A DNA stretch of 64,000 bases from Rhodovulum sp. MB263 (lineage in GTDB: Bacteria; Pseudomonadota; Alphaproteobacteria; Rhodobacterales; Rhodobacteraceae), in assembly GCF_002073975.1 (NCBI RefSeq), contig NZ_CP020384.1, positions 1,550,001 through 1,614,000 of the forward strand, written 5' to 3'. This document shows positions 18,211-26,905 of this stretch, piece after piece. Under the pieces are notes generated by a model. The model ran no database searches. It saw only the letters and a list, made by a program, of their open reading frames with translations, and was not told the DNA's origin. Within the stretch, counting starts at the first letter, position 1, and the number at the start of each line of letters is the position of its first letter. Position numbers and translations under genes: made by a program.

Positions 18211-18299
18211 CTAGGAAGTATGAACCCTGTCGCGTTGGTTCAACCCCAAACTTGCCGCAGGGTAGCATATGCGCCATGCGCATGGTGCATATCTCGGAT

Positions 18300-19202
18300 T
18301 TACGGCATGTCCTTGTCGCGCTGCCGCTTCTCCATGATCTGCTCGGTGATGAATTCGCGGAAGGCGGCGATCCGGCGCGAGGCGCGCAATTCCTCTGGAT
18401 AGGCGAGGAAAACCGGCACGTCGTGCGATTCGATGTCGTCGAGCACCCGCACCAGATGCGGATGGTCCTCGGTCACGTAGTCAGGCAGCACGCCGATGCC
18501 GAGCCCGTTCAGAACCGCCTGCAGCACGCCGAAATAGTTGTTCACGGTCAGCGTCGAGGGGATGTTGTAGGTCATGAGCTCGCGCACGAGGCGCGCACCG
18601 GCCGCGACCTGGGCCGAGGAGGTATTCTGGCAGATCAGCCGGTGATCCGAGAGATCCTCGGGCGTTGCGGGGGTTCCGCGCGCCTCGAGATAGGACCTGG
18701 TCGCATAAAGCCGCATCTTGATGTTCATCAGCCGGAGCCGGATCAGGTCGGCCTGACTCGGCTCCTTCATCCGGATCGCGACATCGGCCTCGCGCATCGG
18801 CAGGTCGAGCACCTGCTCTTCCAGCATCAGGTCGATCTTGAGCTCGGGATAGCGCTGATAGAGGATCGGCAGCCGCTTGGCGAGCCAGAGCGAGCCGAAG
18901 CCGGTGGTCGTGGTCACCCGAAGCTCGCCGAAGACCTCCTCGACGCTGTCGCGGATGCGCGCGACCGCAGTGTCGAGACGCCGTGCCATGGCAGAGGTCG
19001 CATCGAAAAGCAATTCGCCCTGTTCGGTCAGGATCAGTCCGCGGGCATGGCGGTGGAAGAGCGTCGAGCCGAGGCTTTCTTCGAGCGCCCTGATCTGACG
19101 CGACACGGCCGACTGGGACAGATGCAGGCTTTCGCCGGCATGGGTCAGGCTGCCCGCGTCGGCGACCGCATAAAATATCCTGAGCTTGTCCCAATCCATC
19201 AT
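18300..19202 (-). CDS. LysR-family transcriptional regulator, divergent from indolepyruvate oxidoreductase
   Basis: A 300-residue LysR protein. The helix-turn-helix covers WDKLRIFYAVADAGSLTHAGESLHLSQSAVSRQIRALEE (written in part; residues 4-45), followed by a wing and a substrate-binding-like effector domain from about residue 90. It is divergent from the indolepyruvate:ferredoxin oxidoreductase gene, with a perfect inverted repeat between them that is a candidate operator. The effector is unknown; aromatic 2-oxo acids or amino acids would be a logical guess from the neighbour. Confidence 0.88.
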   Translation of the reverse strand: MMDWDKLRIFYAVADAGSLTHAGESLHLSQSAVSRQIRALEESLGSTLFHRHARGLILTEQGELLFDATSAMARRLDTAVARIRDSVEEVFGELRVTTTTGFGSLWLAKRLPILYQRYPELKIDLMLEEQVLDLPMREADVAIRMKEPSQADLIRLRLMNIKMRLYATRSYLEARGTPATPEDLSDHRLICQNTSSAQVAAGARLVRELMTYNIPSTLTVNNYFGVLQAVLNGLGIGVLPDYVTEDHPHLVRVLDDIESHDVPVFLAYPEELRASRRIAAFREFITEQIMEKRQRDKDMP

Positions 19203-19296
19203 GCAATTCCCGCAAGGCCGGTATTCCGGTTTCGGCCATTACCTACAGGGCGCCGATCCGGGTTTGCAAACGGGAAGTGCCGCCGATTTCATTTTG

Positions 19297-19317
19297 TAGG
19301 TCACATAGCTTGACCTA
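19297..19317. promoter_or_regulatory. inverted-repeat operator candidate between LysR and indolepyruvate oxidoreductase genes
   Basis: TAGGTCA, seven bases, TGACCTA is a perfect 7-bp dyad 35 bases before the oxidoreductase start. It also satisfies the loose T-N11-A LysR rule, and TTGACC within it could be a -35 element. Confidence 0.5.
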
Positions 19318-19351
19318 AGCTGGTCCAAACAGACGCCAGGGGAGGGGCGCC

Positions 19352-22300
19352 ATGACCAGAGCCGATGTCCGCCTTCAGGACCGTTACGATCTGTCGAAAC
19401 CCACGATTTTGCTGAACGGAACGCAGGCGCTGGTCCGTCTGATGCTGATGCAGGCCGCGCGCGACCGGGCCGCGGGGCTGAACACCGGCGGCTATGTCAC
19501 CGGTTATCGCGGTTCGCCGCTGGGTGCGGTCGATCTGCAGATGATGCGGGCGCAGGCCGAGCTCGGGGCGGCGGGGGTGCTGTTTCAGCCCGGGCTGAAC
19601 GAGGATCTGGCGCTGACCGCGCTTTGGGGGACGCAGCAGGCCGAGCTGAGGGGCGAGGGGGCGCGGGACGGGGTGTTCGGGCTCTGGTACGGCAAGGGGC
19701 CGGGGGTCGACCGCTCGGGCGACGCGATCCGCCATGCCAATCTTGCCGGAACCTCGGCCCGGGGCGGGGTGCTGCTGGCGATGGGCGACGATCATACCGG
19801 CGAATCCTCGACCACCTGCCACCAGTCCGACTGGGCGATGGTCGATGCCTATGTGCCGGTGCTCTCGCCCGCGGGCGTGCAGGAGATCCTCGATTACGGG
19901 ATCTACGGCTATGCCCTGTCGCGCTTTGCCGGAGTGCTGGTCGGGCTGAAGGTGATGAAGGACACGGTCGAGGTGACCTCGGTCGTCGATGGCCGCCCCG
20001 GGCGGATGCAGGTGGTGTCTCCCGATTATCCGCTGCCGCCGGGGGGGCTGAACATCCGGCTGAACGATCACTGGGTGACGCAGGAGGCGCGCATGATCGA
20101 TCACAAGCGCTTTGCGGCCGAGGCCTTCGCCCGCGCCAACCGCATCGACCGGCGGGTCTGGGGCAGGCCGGGGGCGAAGATCGGGCTGGTGGCGGCGGGC
20201 AAGACCTGGCTCGATCTGGTCCATGCGCTGGATCTGCTGGGGATCGGCGAGGCCGAGGCCGAGCGGCTGGGGATTTCGACCTACAAGGTGGGGCAGGTCT
20301 GGCCGCTGGACATGACGGGCTTTGCCGAATTCTCGGAAGGGCTCGATCTGATCGTCACCGTCGAGGAAAAGCGCAAGCTGATCGAGGTGCAGGCCAAGGA
20401 GGCGATCTTCCATGACCGACGCGGTCGCCGGATCTATGGTTGGAAGAATGATCGCGGCGAAGAGCTGTTCCCGACCCGCTACGCGCTCGACCCGGTGATG
20501 ATCGCCGATACGCTGGGCCGGATCCTGATCGAGGAGGGGCGCGGCAGCGACCGGCTCCAGGCCGCGCTTGAGCGCATCCGCGCGGCGCGGCGCGCCGACA
20601 ATGCCGAGGACCTGGCGGCCCGGCTTCCCTATTTCTGCGCGGGCTGTCCGCATAACAGCTCGACCCGGGTGCCTGAGGGCGGGCGCGCCTATGCCGGGAT
20701 CGGCTGCCATATCATGGCGCTGTGGATGGATCGCGACACCAGCGGCTTCACCCATATGGGGGCCGAGGGGGCGAACTGGATCGGCGAGGCGCCGTTCTCG
20801 ACACGGGGCCACGTGTTCCAGAACCTGGGCGATGGCACCTACAACCATTCGGGGCGGCTCGCGATCCATGCCGCCATCGCGGCGGGCGTCAATATCACCT
20901 ACAAGATCCTCTATAATGACGCGGTCGCCATGACCGGCGGGCAGGGCAATGATGGCGGCCTGACCGCGCGCCAGATCGTCGACGAATTGCTGGCGGCCGG
21001 GGTGGCGCGGGTCGAGGTCGTCTATGACGAGAAGGAAGATCTCGACCCTAAGGGCTTTCCGGCCGGGGTTGCCAGCCAGCCGCGCGCGGATCTGATGGCG
21101 GTGCAGAAGCGGCTGTCCGGGATCGCGGGCGTGACCGCGCTGGTCTATGTCCAGACCTGTGCCGCCGAGAAGCGCCGGCGCCGCAAGAAGGGGGCCTTCC
21201 CCGATCCCGACAGGCGGGTCTTCATCAATACCGATATCTGCGAGGGCTGCGGCGATTGCGGGCTGCAGTCGAATTGCGTGGCCATCGTGCCGGTCGAGAC
21301 CGAACTGGGCCGCAAGCGCGCCATCGATCAGTCGGCCTGCAACAAGGATTTCTCCTGCCTCAACGGCTTCTGCCCCTCTTTCGTGACGCTGAAGGGGGCG
21401 CGGCCGCGCAGACAGGCTTCGGCCGAGGTCGAGATCGGTGCGCTGCCCGCGCCCGTCTTGCCCGCGATCGAGGGCACCTGGAACCTGGTCATTACCGGGG
21501 TTGGCGGCACCGGCGCCGTGACCATCGGCGCGATCCTGGCCATGGCCGCCCATGTCGACGGCAAGGGCGCGGGGATGATGGAGATGGCCGGGCTCGCCCA
21601 GAAGGGGGGCGCGGTCCATATCCACTGCCGGATCGCCGCGCGGCCCGAAGACATCTCGGCGATCCGGGTTGCGGCCGGCGAGGCCGATGCGGTGATCGGT
21701 GGCGATCTGGTGGTGACGGCGGGGGCCAGGACCGTCGGGCTGATGACGCCGGGCCGCACCGGGGCCGTGGTCAACAGCCATGACATCGTGACCGGCGCCT
21801 TCACCCGCGATCCGGAATTCCGGGTGCCCTCGGACCGGCTGGAACTGGCGCTGAAGGCTCGACTGAAGGACCGGCTGCAGCTTTTCGATGCGACCGAACT
21901 GGCACGGCGGCTGATGGGCGACACGATCTACACCAACATGATCGTCACCGGCGCCGCCTGGCAGCAGGGGCTGATCCCGCTCTCGCATGAGGCCATCGAG
22001 CGGGCGATCGAGCTGAACGGCGCGGGTGTCGCGGGCAACCGGCGCGCCTTCGAGATCGGGCGCTGGGCCGCGGCCGAGCCCGCCGCCGCGGACCGGGCGC
22101 TGGCCTCAGGGGCCGTCGCGAAGCCCCGCGCGCTTCATGAACGGATCGCCTTCCGCGAGGCGCATCTGCGGGCCTATCAGTCGGAGCGGCTGGCCCGGCG
22201 CTATCGCCGGATGGTCGGGCGCTTCGAGGACCCGGTCCTGCGCGCTGCCGTCGCGAAGGGCTATCACAAGCTTCTGGCCTACAAGGATGAATACGAGGTC

Positions 22301-22756
22301 GCCCGGCTGCATCTGGACACTGCCGCGAGGGCGCGCGCCGAATTCGAGGGCGATTTCGAGATCACCTGGCATCTTGCGCCGCCCTTCCTCAGGGGAAGCG
22401 GCCCGGATGGCCGCCCGAAGAAACGCGCCTTCGGGCAATGGATGGAACGGGGCTTCCGGGTGCTTGCGGCGCTCAGGCGGTTGCGCGGCACGCCCTTGGA
22501 TCCGTTCGGCTGGCAGGAGGAACGGCGGCGCGAACGCGCGGCGATCCGGCGCTACGAGGCCGATATGGAGGAGGTTCTGGCGCGGCTCTCGCCCGCGACG
22601 CTTGCGGCGGCGACGGCACTGGCCGAACTGCCGCTGTCGGTGCGCGGCTTCGGGCCGGTCAGGGCCGAGGCCGAACGGCTGGCCGAAGACCGGCGGGGGG
22701 CGCTTCTTGCCGAGATTCGGGCGGGCGGGGCGGCGCTCGACACGGCCGCCGAGTAG
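19352..22756 (+). CDS. indolepyruvate:ferredoxin oxidoreductase, fused alpha-beta form
   Basis: Thiamine-diphosphate and iron-sulfur enzyme that oxidatively decarboxylates aryl 2-oxo acids (indolepyruvate, phenylpyruvate) to aryl-acetyl-CoA and passes electrons to ferredoxin. The 1134-residue chain joins an IorA-like part (residues 1-690), with the YFCAGCPHNSS and GGQGNDGGLTA cofactor regions, to an IorB-like gamma domain beginning at GVGGTGAVTIGAIL. Between them lies a 4Fe-4S motif, CEGCGDCGLQSNC. The last 300 residues are basic and helical, as in other bacterial fusion forms. GGGGAGGGG precedes the ATG. The divergent LysR gene probably regulates it. Confidence 0.93.
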   Translation: MTRADVRLQDRYDLSKPTILLNGTQALVRLMLMQAARDRAAGLNTGGYVTGYRGSPLGAVDLQMMRAQAELGAAGVLFQPGLNEDLALTALWGTQQAELRGEGARDGVFGLWYGKGPGVDRSGDAIRHANLAGTSARGGVLLAMGDDHTGESSTTCHQSDWAMVDAYVPVLSPAGVQEILDYGIYGYALSRFAGVLVGLKVMKDTVEVTSVVDGRPGRMQVVSPDYPLPPGGLNIRLNDHWVTQEARMIDHKRFAAEAFARANRIDRRVWGRPGAKIGLVAAGKTWLDLVHALDLLGIGEAEAERLGISTYKVGQVWPLDMTGFAEFSEGLDLIVTVEEKRKLIEVQAKEAIFHDRRGRRIYGWKNDRGEELFPTRYALDPVMIADTLGRILIEEGRGSDRLQAALERIRAARRADNAEDLAARLPYFCAGCPHNSSTRVPEGGRAYAGIGCHIMALWMDRDTSGFTHMGAEGANWIGEAPFSTRGHVFQNLGDGTYNHSGRLAIHAAIAAGVNITYKILYNDAVAMTGGQGNDGGLTARQIVDELLAAGVARVEVVYDEKEDLDPKGFPAGVASQPRADLMAVQKRLSGIAGVTALVYVQTCAAEKRRRRKKGAFPDPDRRVFINTDICEGCGDCGLQSNCVAIVPVETELGRKRAIDQSACNKDFSCLNGFCPSFVTLKGARPRRQASAEVEIGALPAPVLPAIEGTWNLVITGVGGTGAVTIGAILAMAAHVDGKGAGMMEMAGLAQKGGAVHIHCRIAARPEDISAIRVAAGEADAVIGGDLVVTAGARTVGLMTPGRTGAVVNSHDIVTGAFTRDPEFRVPSDRLELALKARLKDRLQLFDATELARRLMGDTIYTNMIVTGAAWQQGLIPLSHEAIERAIELNGAGVAGNRRAFEIGRWAAAEPAAADRALASGAVAKPRALHERIAFREAHLRAYQSERLARRYRRMVGRFEDPVLRAAVAKGYHKLLAYKDEYEVARLHLDTAARARAEFEGDFEITWHLAPPFLRGSGPDGRPKKRAFGQWMERGFRVLAALRRLRGTPLDPFGWQEERRRERAAIRRYEADMEEVLARLSPATLAAATALAELPLSVRGFGPVRAEAERLAEDRRGALLAEIRAGGAALDTAAE

Positions 22757-23128
22757 CGGCGCGGGCCGAGGCCGGTCGCGGCTGTGCTTTGTCCGCTTGT
22801 CGGCCCGGGCGGGCGCCGTCTCGCCCGCAGGATATGGCGGGAAGAGCGGGCCGTGTTGCGCGGCGCCGCGTCAGGGCGGGCGGTGGGGAAGGTGGATCTC
22901 GCCGGTTTCAGCCTTCGCCATCCGCCCCGGCAAAGGCCGCGACTGGCGCCGGTCCGTCGGAGAGGCCCGCCCGAGAGCCGCGTGCGGGCGGCTGCGTCTG
23001 TACGCCCTCGGGCGATGTCAAAGCGATGATGGATTTTCCCTGCAACTCGACCTATGAGTTGTTTCCGCAGCCATCGAAGCCATTCGATTGCGGCTGCGAA
23101 TTCGATCAGAAACGCAGGGCATGAGAGC
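22757..23128. other. gene-free stretch before murI with two stem-loops at its end
   Basis: No credible gene. The last 90 bases contain two adjacent hairpins (annotated separately) just upstream of murI. The remainder is GC-rich with no clear promoter; short open frames on both strands have no family features. Confidence 0.5.
23043..23097 (+). promoter_or_regulatory. two stem-loops in the murI leader
   Basis: CAACTC/GAGTTG (23043-23048 with 23056-23061), then GCAGCCATCGAA pairing with TTCGAT..GGCTGC (23067-23078 with 23083-23097, a two- to three-base bulge). They end 31 bases before the murI ATG. There is no T-run after either, so they are not simple terminators. Confidence 0.4.
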
Positions 23129-23941
23129 ATGGCGGTTGGTGTCTTCGATTCCGGACTTGGCGGTCTGACGGTTCTGGACGCGGTGTCGCGCAGACTGCCC
23201 GATATGCCCTTCGTCTATTTCGGCGACAACGCCCATGCACCCTATGGCATCCGCGATGCCGAGGATGTCTACAAGCTGACCACCGCAGCGGTTTCGCGTC
23301 TGTTCGATGCGGGCTGCGATCTTGCGATTCTCGCCTGTAACACGGCCTCGGCCGCCGCGCTGCGGCGGATGCAGGAAAGCTGGGTGCCGAAGGACAAGCG
23401 GGTGCTGGGGGTCTTCGTGCCGCTGATCGAGGCGCTGACCGAGCGGCAATGGGGCGACAACTCTCCGCCGCGCGAGGTCGCGGTCAAGCATGTCGCGCTG
23501 TTCGCGACGCCCGCGACCGTGGCCAGCCGCGCCTTCCAGCGCGAACTGGCCTTCCGCGCCATCGGTGTCGATGTCGAGGCCCAGCCCTGCGGCGGGCTTG
23601 TCGATGCGATCGAGGCGGGGGACGAGATGCTGGCCGAGGCGCTGGTGCGCTCCCATGTCGAGGCGCTGAAGCGGCGGATGCCGCATCCCGAGGCCGCGAT
23701 CCTCGGCTGTACCCATTATCCGCTCCTGCAGGACGTCTTCCAGGAGGCGCTGGGCGAGGGGGTCAGGGTCTATTCCCAGGCCAATCTGGTCGCCGAGAGC
23801 CTTGCCGACTATCTGGGCCGGCATCCCGAGATGCAGGGGCCGGGCACCGAGACCATGTTCCTGACCACTGGCGATCCGGGCTTCGTGTCGGACAAGGCAA
23901 CCCAGTTCCTGCGCAGGCGGATCGCGTTTCGGTCCGCCTGA
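23129..23941 (+). CDS. murI: glutamate racemase
   Basis: Interconverts L- and D-glutamate to supply D-Glu for peptidoglycan. The 270-residue protein has [11 protein letters not shown] at the N terminus, the first catalytic cysteine Cys70 in ACNTASA and the second, Cys194, in GCTHYPLL. I start at 23129 (MAVGVFDSG); an in-frame ATG 75 bases upstream would add a Ser/His/Arg-rich extension unlike the family and lies in the hairpin region. The ribosome binding site is weak, which with the upstream stem-loops may signal post-transcriptional control. Confidence 0.94.
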   Translation: MAVGVFDSGLGGLTVLDAVSRRLPDMPFVYFGDNAHAPYGIRDAEDVYKLTTAAVSRLFDAGCDLAILACNTASAAALRRMQESWVPKDKRVLGVFVPLIEALTERQWGDNSPPREVAVKHVALFATPATVASRAFQRELAFRAIGVDVEAQPCGGLVDAIEAGDEMLAEALVRSHVEALKRRMPHPEAAILGCTHYPLLQDVFQEALGEGVRVYSQANLVAESLADYLGRHPEMQGPGTETMFLTTGDPGFVSDKATQFLRRRIAFRSA

Positions 23942-24094
23942 ACCGCGCCCGCAACCGGTGCGGTCTTTCCTGCCGCGTCACGAGCGCGCAGAAGGGCCCG
24001 GAAACACCTTGTTTCCATGGTCCCCGGGAAATAAGGGCTTGGAAAATCTTGGGATTATGCTAAGGCGAGCCTGTATTATATCTTGGGGAATGGA

Positions 24095-24628
24095 ATGAAA
24101 CCTGTACTTGCCGCGGCTGCCCTTGCGGCAACCTTCGCTATGGGCGGGGCTGCGTCCGCCGCCACGATCACGCTGGATGGCAGTAAGGAAATCCGGCTGA
24201 CTCTGAACGATATCAGCGATCTCTCGCTGTCCTTCTCGATCGATGACAGCGCCGTTGGCTATACGAATTGGGGCGGCTACATCAAGTGGTCCACCCGCGA
24301 AGACGGTCGCCAGGACTGGGATGGCACCTGGGGCGACTGCCTCGAATGCGGCTATGCCGGCGGCGACTGGGCGCTGAGCTACGATCCCTATAGCGGATCG
24401 AACACGACCAGCACCGATCTGAAACTCGATTTCGGCAAGACGCTCGAGACCGTCTATGTCTGGATCCGCCCGACCTATGGCAAGGGCTCGGTGTCCTATG
24501 AGGATGGCAGTGCCGGCGGGTCCGACATCGCACCCGTTCCGCTGCCCGCGGGCGGTCTGCTGCTGCTTTCGGCCCTGGGTGCGGCGGCGCTGCTGCGCAA
24601 CCGCCAGAGCGCGCGGAAGGCTGCCTGA
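24095..24628 (+). CDS. exported protein with VPLPA-CTERM sorting domain
   Basis: A 177-residue secreted protein. It has a Sec signal peptide (MKPVLAAAALAATFAMGGAASA), a beta-rich mature part with Trp/Tyr/Gly/Asp-rich segments and two cysteines in CLECG, and the C-terminal APVPLPAGGLLLLSALGAAALLRNR: a VPLPA motif, a hydrophobic helix and a basic tail. That is the VPLPA-CTERM tripartite sorting signal described mainly in Rhodobacterales and relatives, thought to be processed by an exosortase-like enzyme in connection with exopolysaccharide. The ligand or structural role of the mature domain is unknown. Start ATG 24095 follows TTGGGGA; a TTG 12 bases earlier is in frame. No exosortase is in the window. 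Confidence 0.88.
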   Translation: MKPVLAAAALAATFAMGGAASAATITLDGSKEIRLTLNDISDLSLSFSIDDSAVGYTNWGGYIKWSTREDGRQDWDGTWGDCLECGYAGGDWALSYDPYSGSNTTSTDLKLDFGKTLETVYVWIRPTYGKGSVSYEDGSAGGSDIAPVPLPAGGLLLLSALGAAALLRNRQSARKAA

Positions 24629-24724
24629 GCGGGGATCGTCCCTCTCTTGCGTTCGGCCCCCCGCGACAGGTAAGAACGCCGGGCCCGCATCTTGCGGGTC
24701 CGTTTTCCGGCAGGGGCAGAAGCC

Positions 24725-25753
24725 ATGACACAATCCGTCGCCATCCTCGGCGCCTCGGGCTATACCGGGGCAGAGCTCGTTCGGCTGATCGCGACCCATC
24801 CCGAGCTTCGCATCACCGCCTTGTCGGGCGAGCGAAAGGCCGGCATGGCGATGGCGTCGGTGTTTCCCCATCTGCGCCATCTCGACCTGCCCGATCTGGT
24901 GAAGATCGAGGAGATCGACTTCGGCTCCGTCGATCTGGCCTTCTGCGCGCTGCCGCATGCGACCAGCCAGGCTGTGATCCGGGAGCTGCCCCGCGATCTG
25001 AAGGTCGTCGATCTCTCGGCCGATTTCCGGCTGCGCGACCCGGCTGCTTATGAAAAATGGTATGGCAAGCCCCATTCTGCGGTCGAGCTGCAGAAGGAGG
25101 CCGTCTATGGCCTCACCGAATTCTATCGTGACGAGATTCGCCGCGCCCGGCTGGTGGCGGGCACCGGCTGCAACGCCGCGACCGGGCAATATGCGCTGCG
25201 GCCGCTGATCGAGGCGGGCGTGATCGACCTTGACGAGATTGTGATCGATCTCAAGGCCGGGGTCTCGGGGGCGGGCCGGGCGCTGAAGGAGAACCTGCTT
25301 CATGCCGAGCTGTCGGAAGGCTTCCATGCCTATTCGGCAGGCGGTATTCACAGGCATCTGGGCGAGTTCGACCAGGAATTCTCGAAGATCGCCGGGCGGC
25401 CGGTCGAGGTGCAGTTCACCCCGCATCTGATCCCCGCCAACCGGGGAATTCTGGCCACCGTCTATGTCAGGGGCGAGGCCCGCGACATTCACGCCACCTT
25501 GGCAAAGGCCTATGGCGATGAAATCTTCCTTCAGGTCCTGCCCTTCGGCGAGCATCCCTCGACCCGGCATATCCGCGGCTCGAACTTCGTGCATCTCGGC
25601 GTTGTTGCGGACCGGCGACCGGGCCGGGCCATGGTGATCGCGGCGCTCGACAACCTGACCAAGGGCTCGTCAGGGCAAGCGCTGCAGAATGCCAACCTGA
25701 TGCTCGGGATCGCCGAGGAAACCGGCCTGATGCTGGCCCCCTGCTTCCCCTGA
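24725..25753 (+). CDS. argC: N-acetyl-gamma-glutamyl-phosphate reductase
   Basis: NADPH-dependent third step of arginine synthesis. The 342 residues begin with the nucleotide-binding [13 protein letters not shown], and [19 protein letters not shown] and [12 protein letters not shown] with the catalytic His are visible. The catalytic Cys149 is in [11 protein letters not shown], where the most familiar form of the motif is NPGCYPT. The start at 24725 is set by [12 protein letters not shown]. ccmE follows after 13 bases, so the pair is probably co-transcribed although functionally unrelated. Confidence 0.93.
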   Translation: MTQSVAILGASGYTGAELVRLIATHPELRITALSGERKAGMAMASVFPHLRHLDLPDLVKIEEIDFGSVDLAFCALPHATSQAVIRELPRDLKVVDLSADFRLRDPAAYEKWYGKPHSAVELQKEAVYGLTEFYRDEIRRARLVAGTGCNAATGQYALRPLIEAGVIDLDEIVIDLKAGVSGAGRALKENLLHAELSEGFHAYSAGGIHRHLGEFDQEFSKIAGRPVEVQFTPHLIPANRGILATVYVRGEARDIHATLAKAYGDEIFLQVLPFGEHPSTRHIRGSNFVHLGVVADRRPGRAMVIAALDNLTKGSSGQALQNANLMLGIAEETGLMLAPCFP

Positions 25754-25766
25754 GGGAGAACGCAAG

Positions 25767-26228
25767 ATGCGCGGATTGAAGAAGAGACGGCGGATACAGA
25801 TCATCGTTCTGGCCTTCGTGGCTCTGGGGCTGTCGACCGGGCTGATCGGCTATGCGATGCGCGACGGCATCAACTTCTTCCGCTCGCCGAGCCAGGTGAC
25901 CGAGGCGCCGCCGCCGCCGACCGAGACCTTCCGCATCGGCGGCCTGGTCGAGGCCGGGACGCTGAAGCGCGGGCAGGGCGAGACCATCCGCTTCAATGTC
26001 ACCGATGGCGGCGCCAGCGTGCCCGTCACCTATACCGGCGTGCTGCCCGATCTGTTCAAGGAGAACCAGGGCATGATCGGCACCGGGCGTCTGGTCGACG
26101 GTGTGTTCGAGGCGCGCGAGATCCTTGCCAAGCATGACGAAAGCTACATGCCGAAGGAAGTGGTCGACGCGCTGAAGGAGCAGGGCGTCTATCGTGACCC
26201 GAAGGTTGAGGGCGCGAGCGGCAGCTAA
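25767..26228 (+). CDS. ccmE: cytochrome c maturation heme chaperone CcmE
   Basis: Periplasmic, membrane-anchored heme chaperone that receives heme from CcmC/CcmD and passes it to CcmF. It has a basic N terminus, one membrane segment (about residues 10-31) and the OB-fold domain with FRIGGLVEAGTLKR. The heme-linking His123 and Tyr127 lie in AKHDESYMP. The 153-residue length is normal. In many bacteria ccmF and ccmH follow directly; here two lysis genes intervene before ccmF. Confidence 0.95.
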   Translation: MRGLKKRRRIQIIVLAFVALGLSTGLIGYAMRDGINFFRSPSQVTEAPPPPTETFRIGGLVEAGTLKRGQGETIRFNVTDGGASVPVTYTGVLPDLFKENQGMIGTGRLVDGVFEAREILAKHDESYMPKEVVDALKEQGVYRDPKVEGASGS

Positions 26229-26252
26229 GCCCGACCCTAACCTTTGTGACCC

Positions 26253-26288
26253 AATCTCCCCCGGTTCCGATGTGAAGCGGGGGAGATT
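26253..26288 (+). promoter_or_regulatory. stem-loop that sequesters the endolysin ribosome binding site
   Basis: AATCTCCCCCG (26253-26263) and CGGGGGAGATT (26278-26288) form a perfect 11-bp stem with a 14-nt loop. The 3' arm contains GGGGGAG, the ribosome binding site of the endolysin gene whose ATG is at 26294. In RNA the stem would hide it. No T-run follows, so it is not an intrinsic terminator for ccmE. Confidence 0.7.
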
Positions 26289-26293
26289 CCGTC

Positions 26294-26905
26294 ATGAAGA
26301 CAGTTGAACAGCTGGCGCAGGAGATCGTCCTGCGCGAGGGGGGCTTTGTCGACGATCCCGACGATCCGGGCGGGCCGACCAAGCATGGGGTCACGCTCGG
26401 CACGCTCAGGCGGCTCGGGCTCGACCTGACCGGCGATGGGCGGGTCGATACCGACGATGTCCGGGGGCTCGATCCCGGGCGGGCGGCCGCGATCTACATC
26501 GAGCATTATTTCCGACGTCCCAGGCTCGACGCGCTGCCCGAGCTGCTGCATCCGTCCGTCTTCGACATGTATGTGAATGCGGGCGCCAATGCGGTGCGGA
26601 TCCTGCAGCGCCTGCTGAACGAGATGGACCAGCCCTGCGCGGTCGACGGGTCGGTCGGCCCAGAGACGGTGCATGCGGCGCGCATCGCGGCCGAGGCTGC
26701 ACCGGGGCATATCGCCGATGCCTATGGCATCGCCCGGCGCAACTACTATTACGCGCTGGCAGACCGCCGCCCGGCCAGTCGGAAATATGCCTGCCGCCGC
26801 GACGGAGGCAAGGGCGGCTGGATCCTCCGGGCCGAGGAATTCATCTCGCCGCGCTATCGGCTGAGCGAGGAAGAGCATCGCGAGAGGGTCGCGGGATGGG
26901 GATGA
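26294..26905 (+). CDS. GH108 family endolysin (muramidase), probable gene transfer agent release lysin
   Basis: A 203-residue peptidoglycan muramidase. The N-terminal glycoside hydrolase 108 domain has the catalytic-type Glu15 in LREGGFVDDPDDPGGPTKHG, and the C-terminal half matches the peptidoglycan-binding PG_binding_3 domain (VFDMYVNAGANAVRILQRLLNE onward). Residues 44-55 (DLTGDGRVDTDD) fit an EF-hand calcium loop. There is no signal peptide, so exit to the cell wall needs the holin encoded next, with overlapping reading frames. The same kind of pair releases gene transfer agent particles in Rhodobacter capsulatus. Translation may be limited by the upstream hairpin. Confidence 0.88.
   Translation: MKTVEQLAQEIVLREGGFVDDPDDPGGPTKHGVTLGTLRRLGLDLTGDGRVDTDDVRGLDPGRAAAIYIEHYFRRPRLDALPELLHPSVFDMYVNAGANAVRILQRLLNEMDQPCAVDGSVGPETVHAARIAAEAAPGHIADAYGIARRNYYYALADRRPASRKYACRRDGGKGGWILRAEEFISPRYRLSEEEHRERVAGWG

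Noticed and set aside
18059-18283. A 74-codon open frame on the minus strand across the sRNA candidate
   Set aside because: It runs through the intrinsic terminator, has no convincing ribosome binding site and no family features.
19301-21988. A roughly 900-codon open frame antisense to the indolepyruvate oxidoreductase
   Set aside because: Composition is typical of high-GC shadow frames, and the plus-strand product has cofactor motifs throughout.
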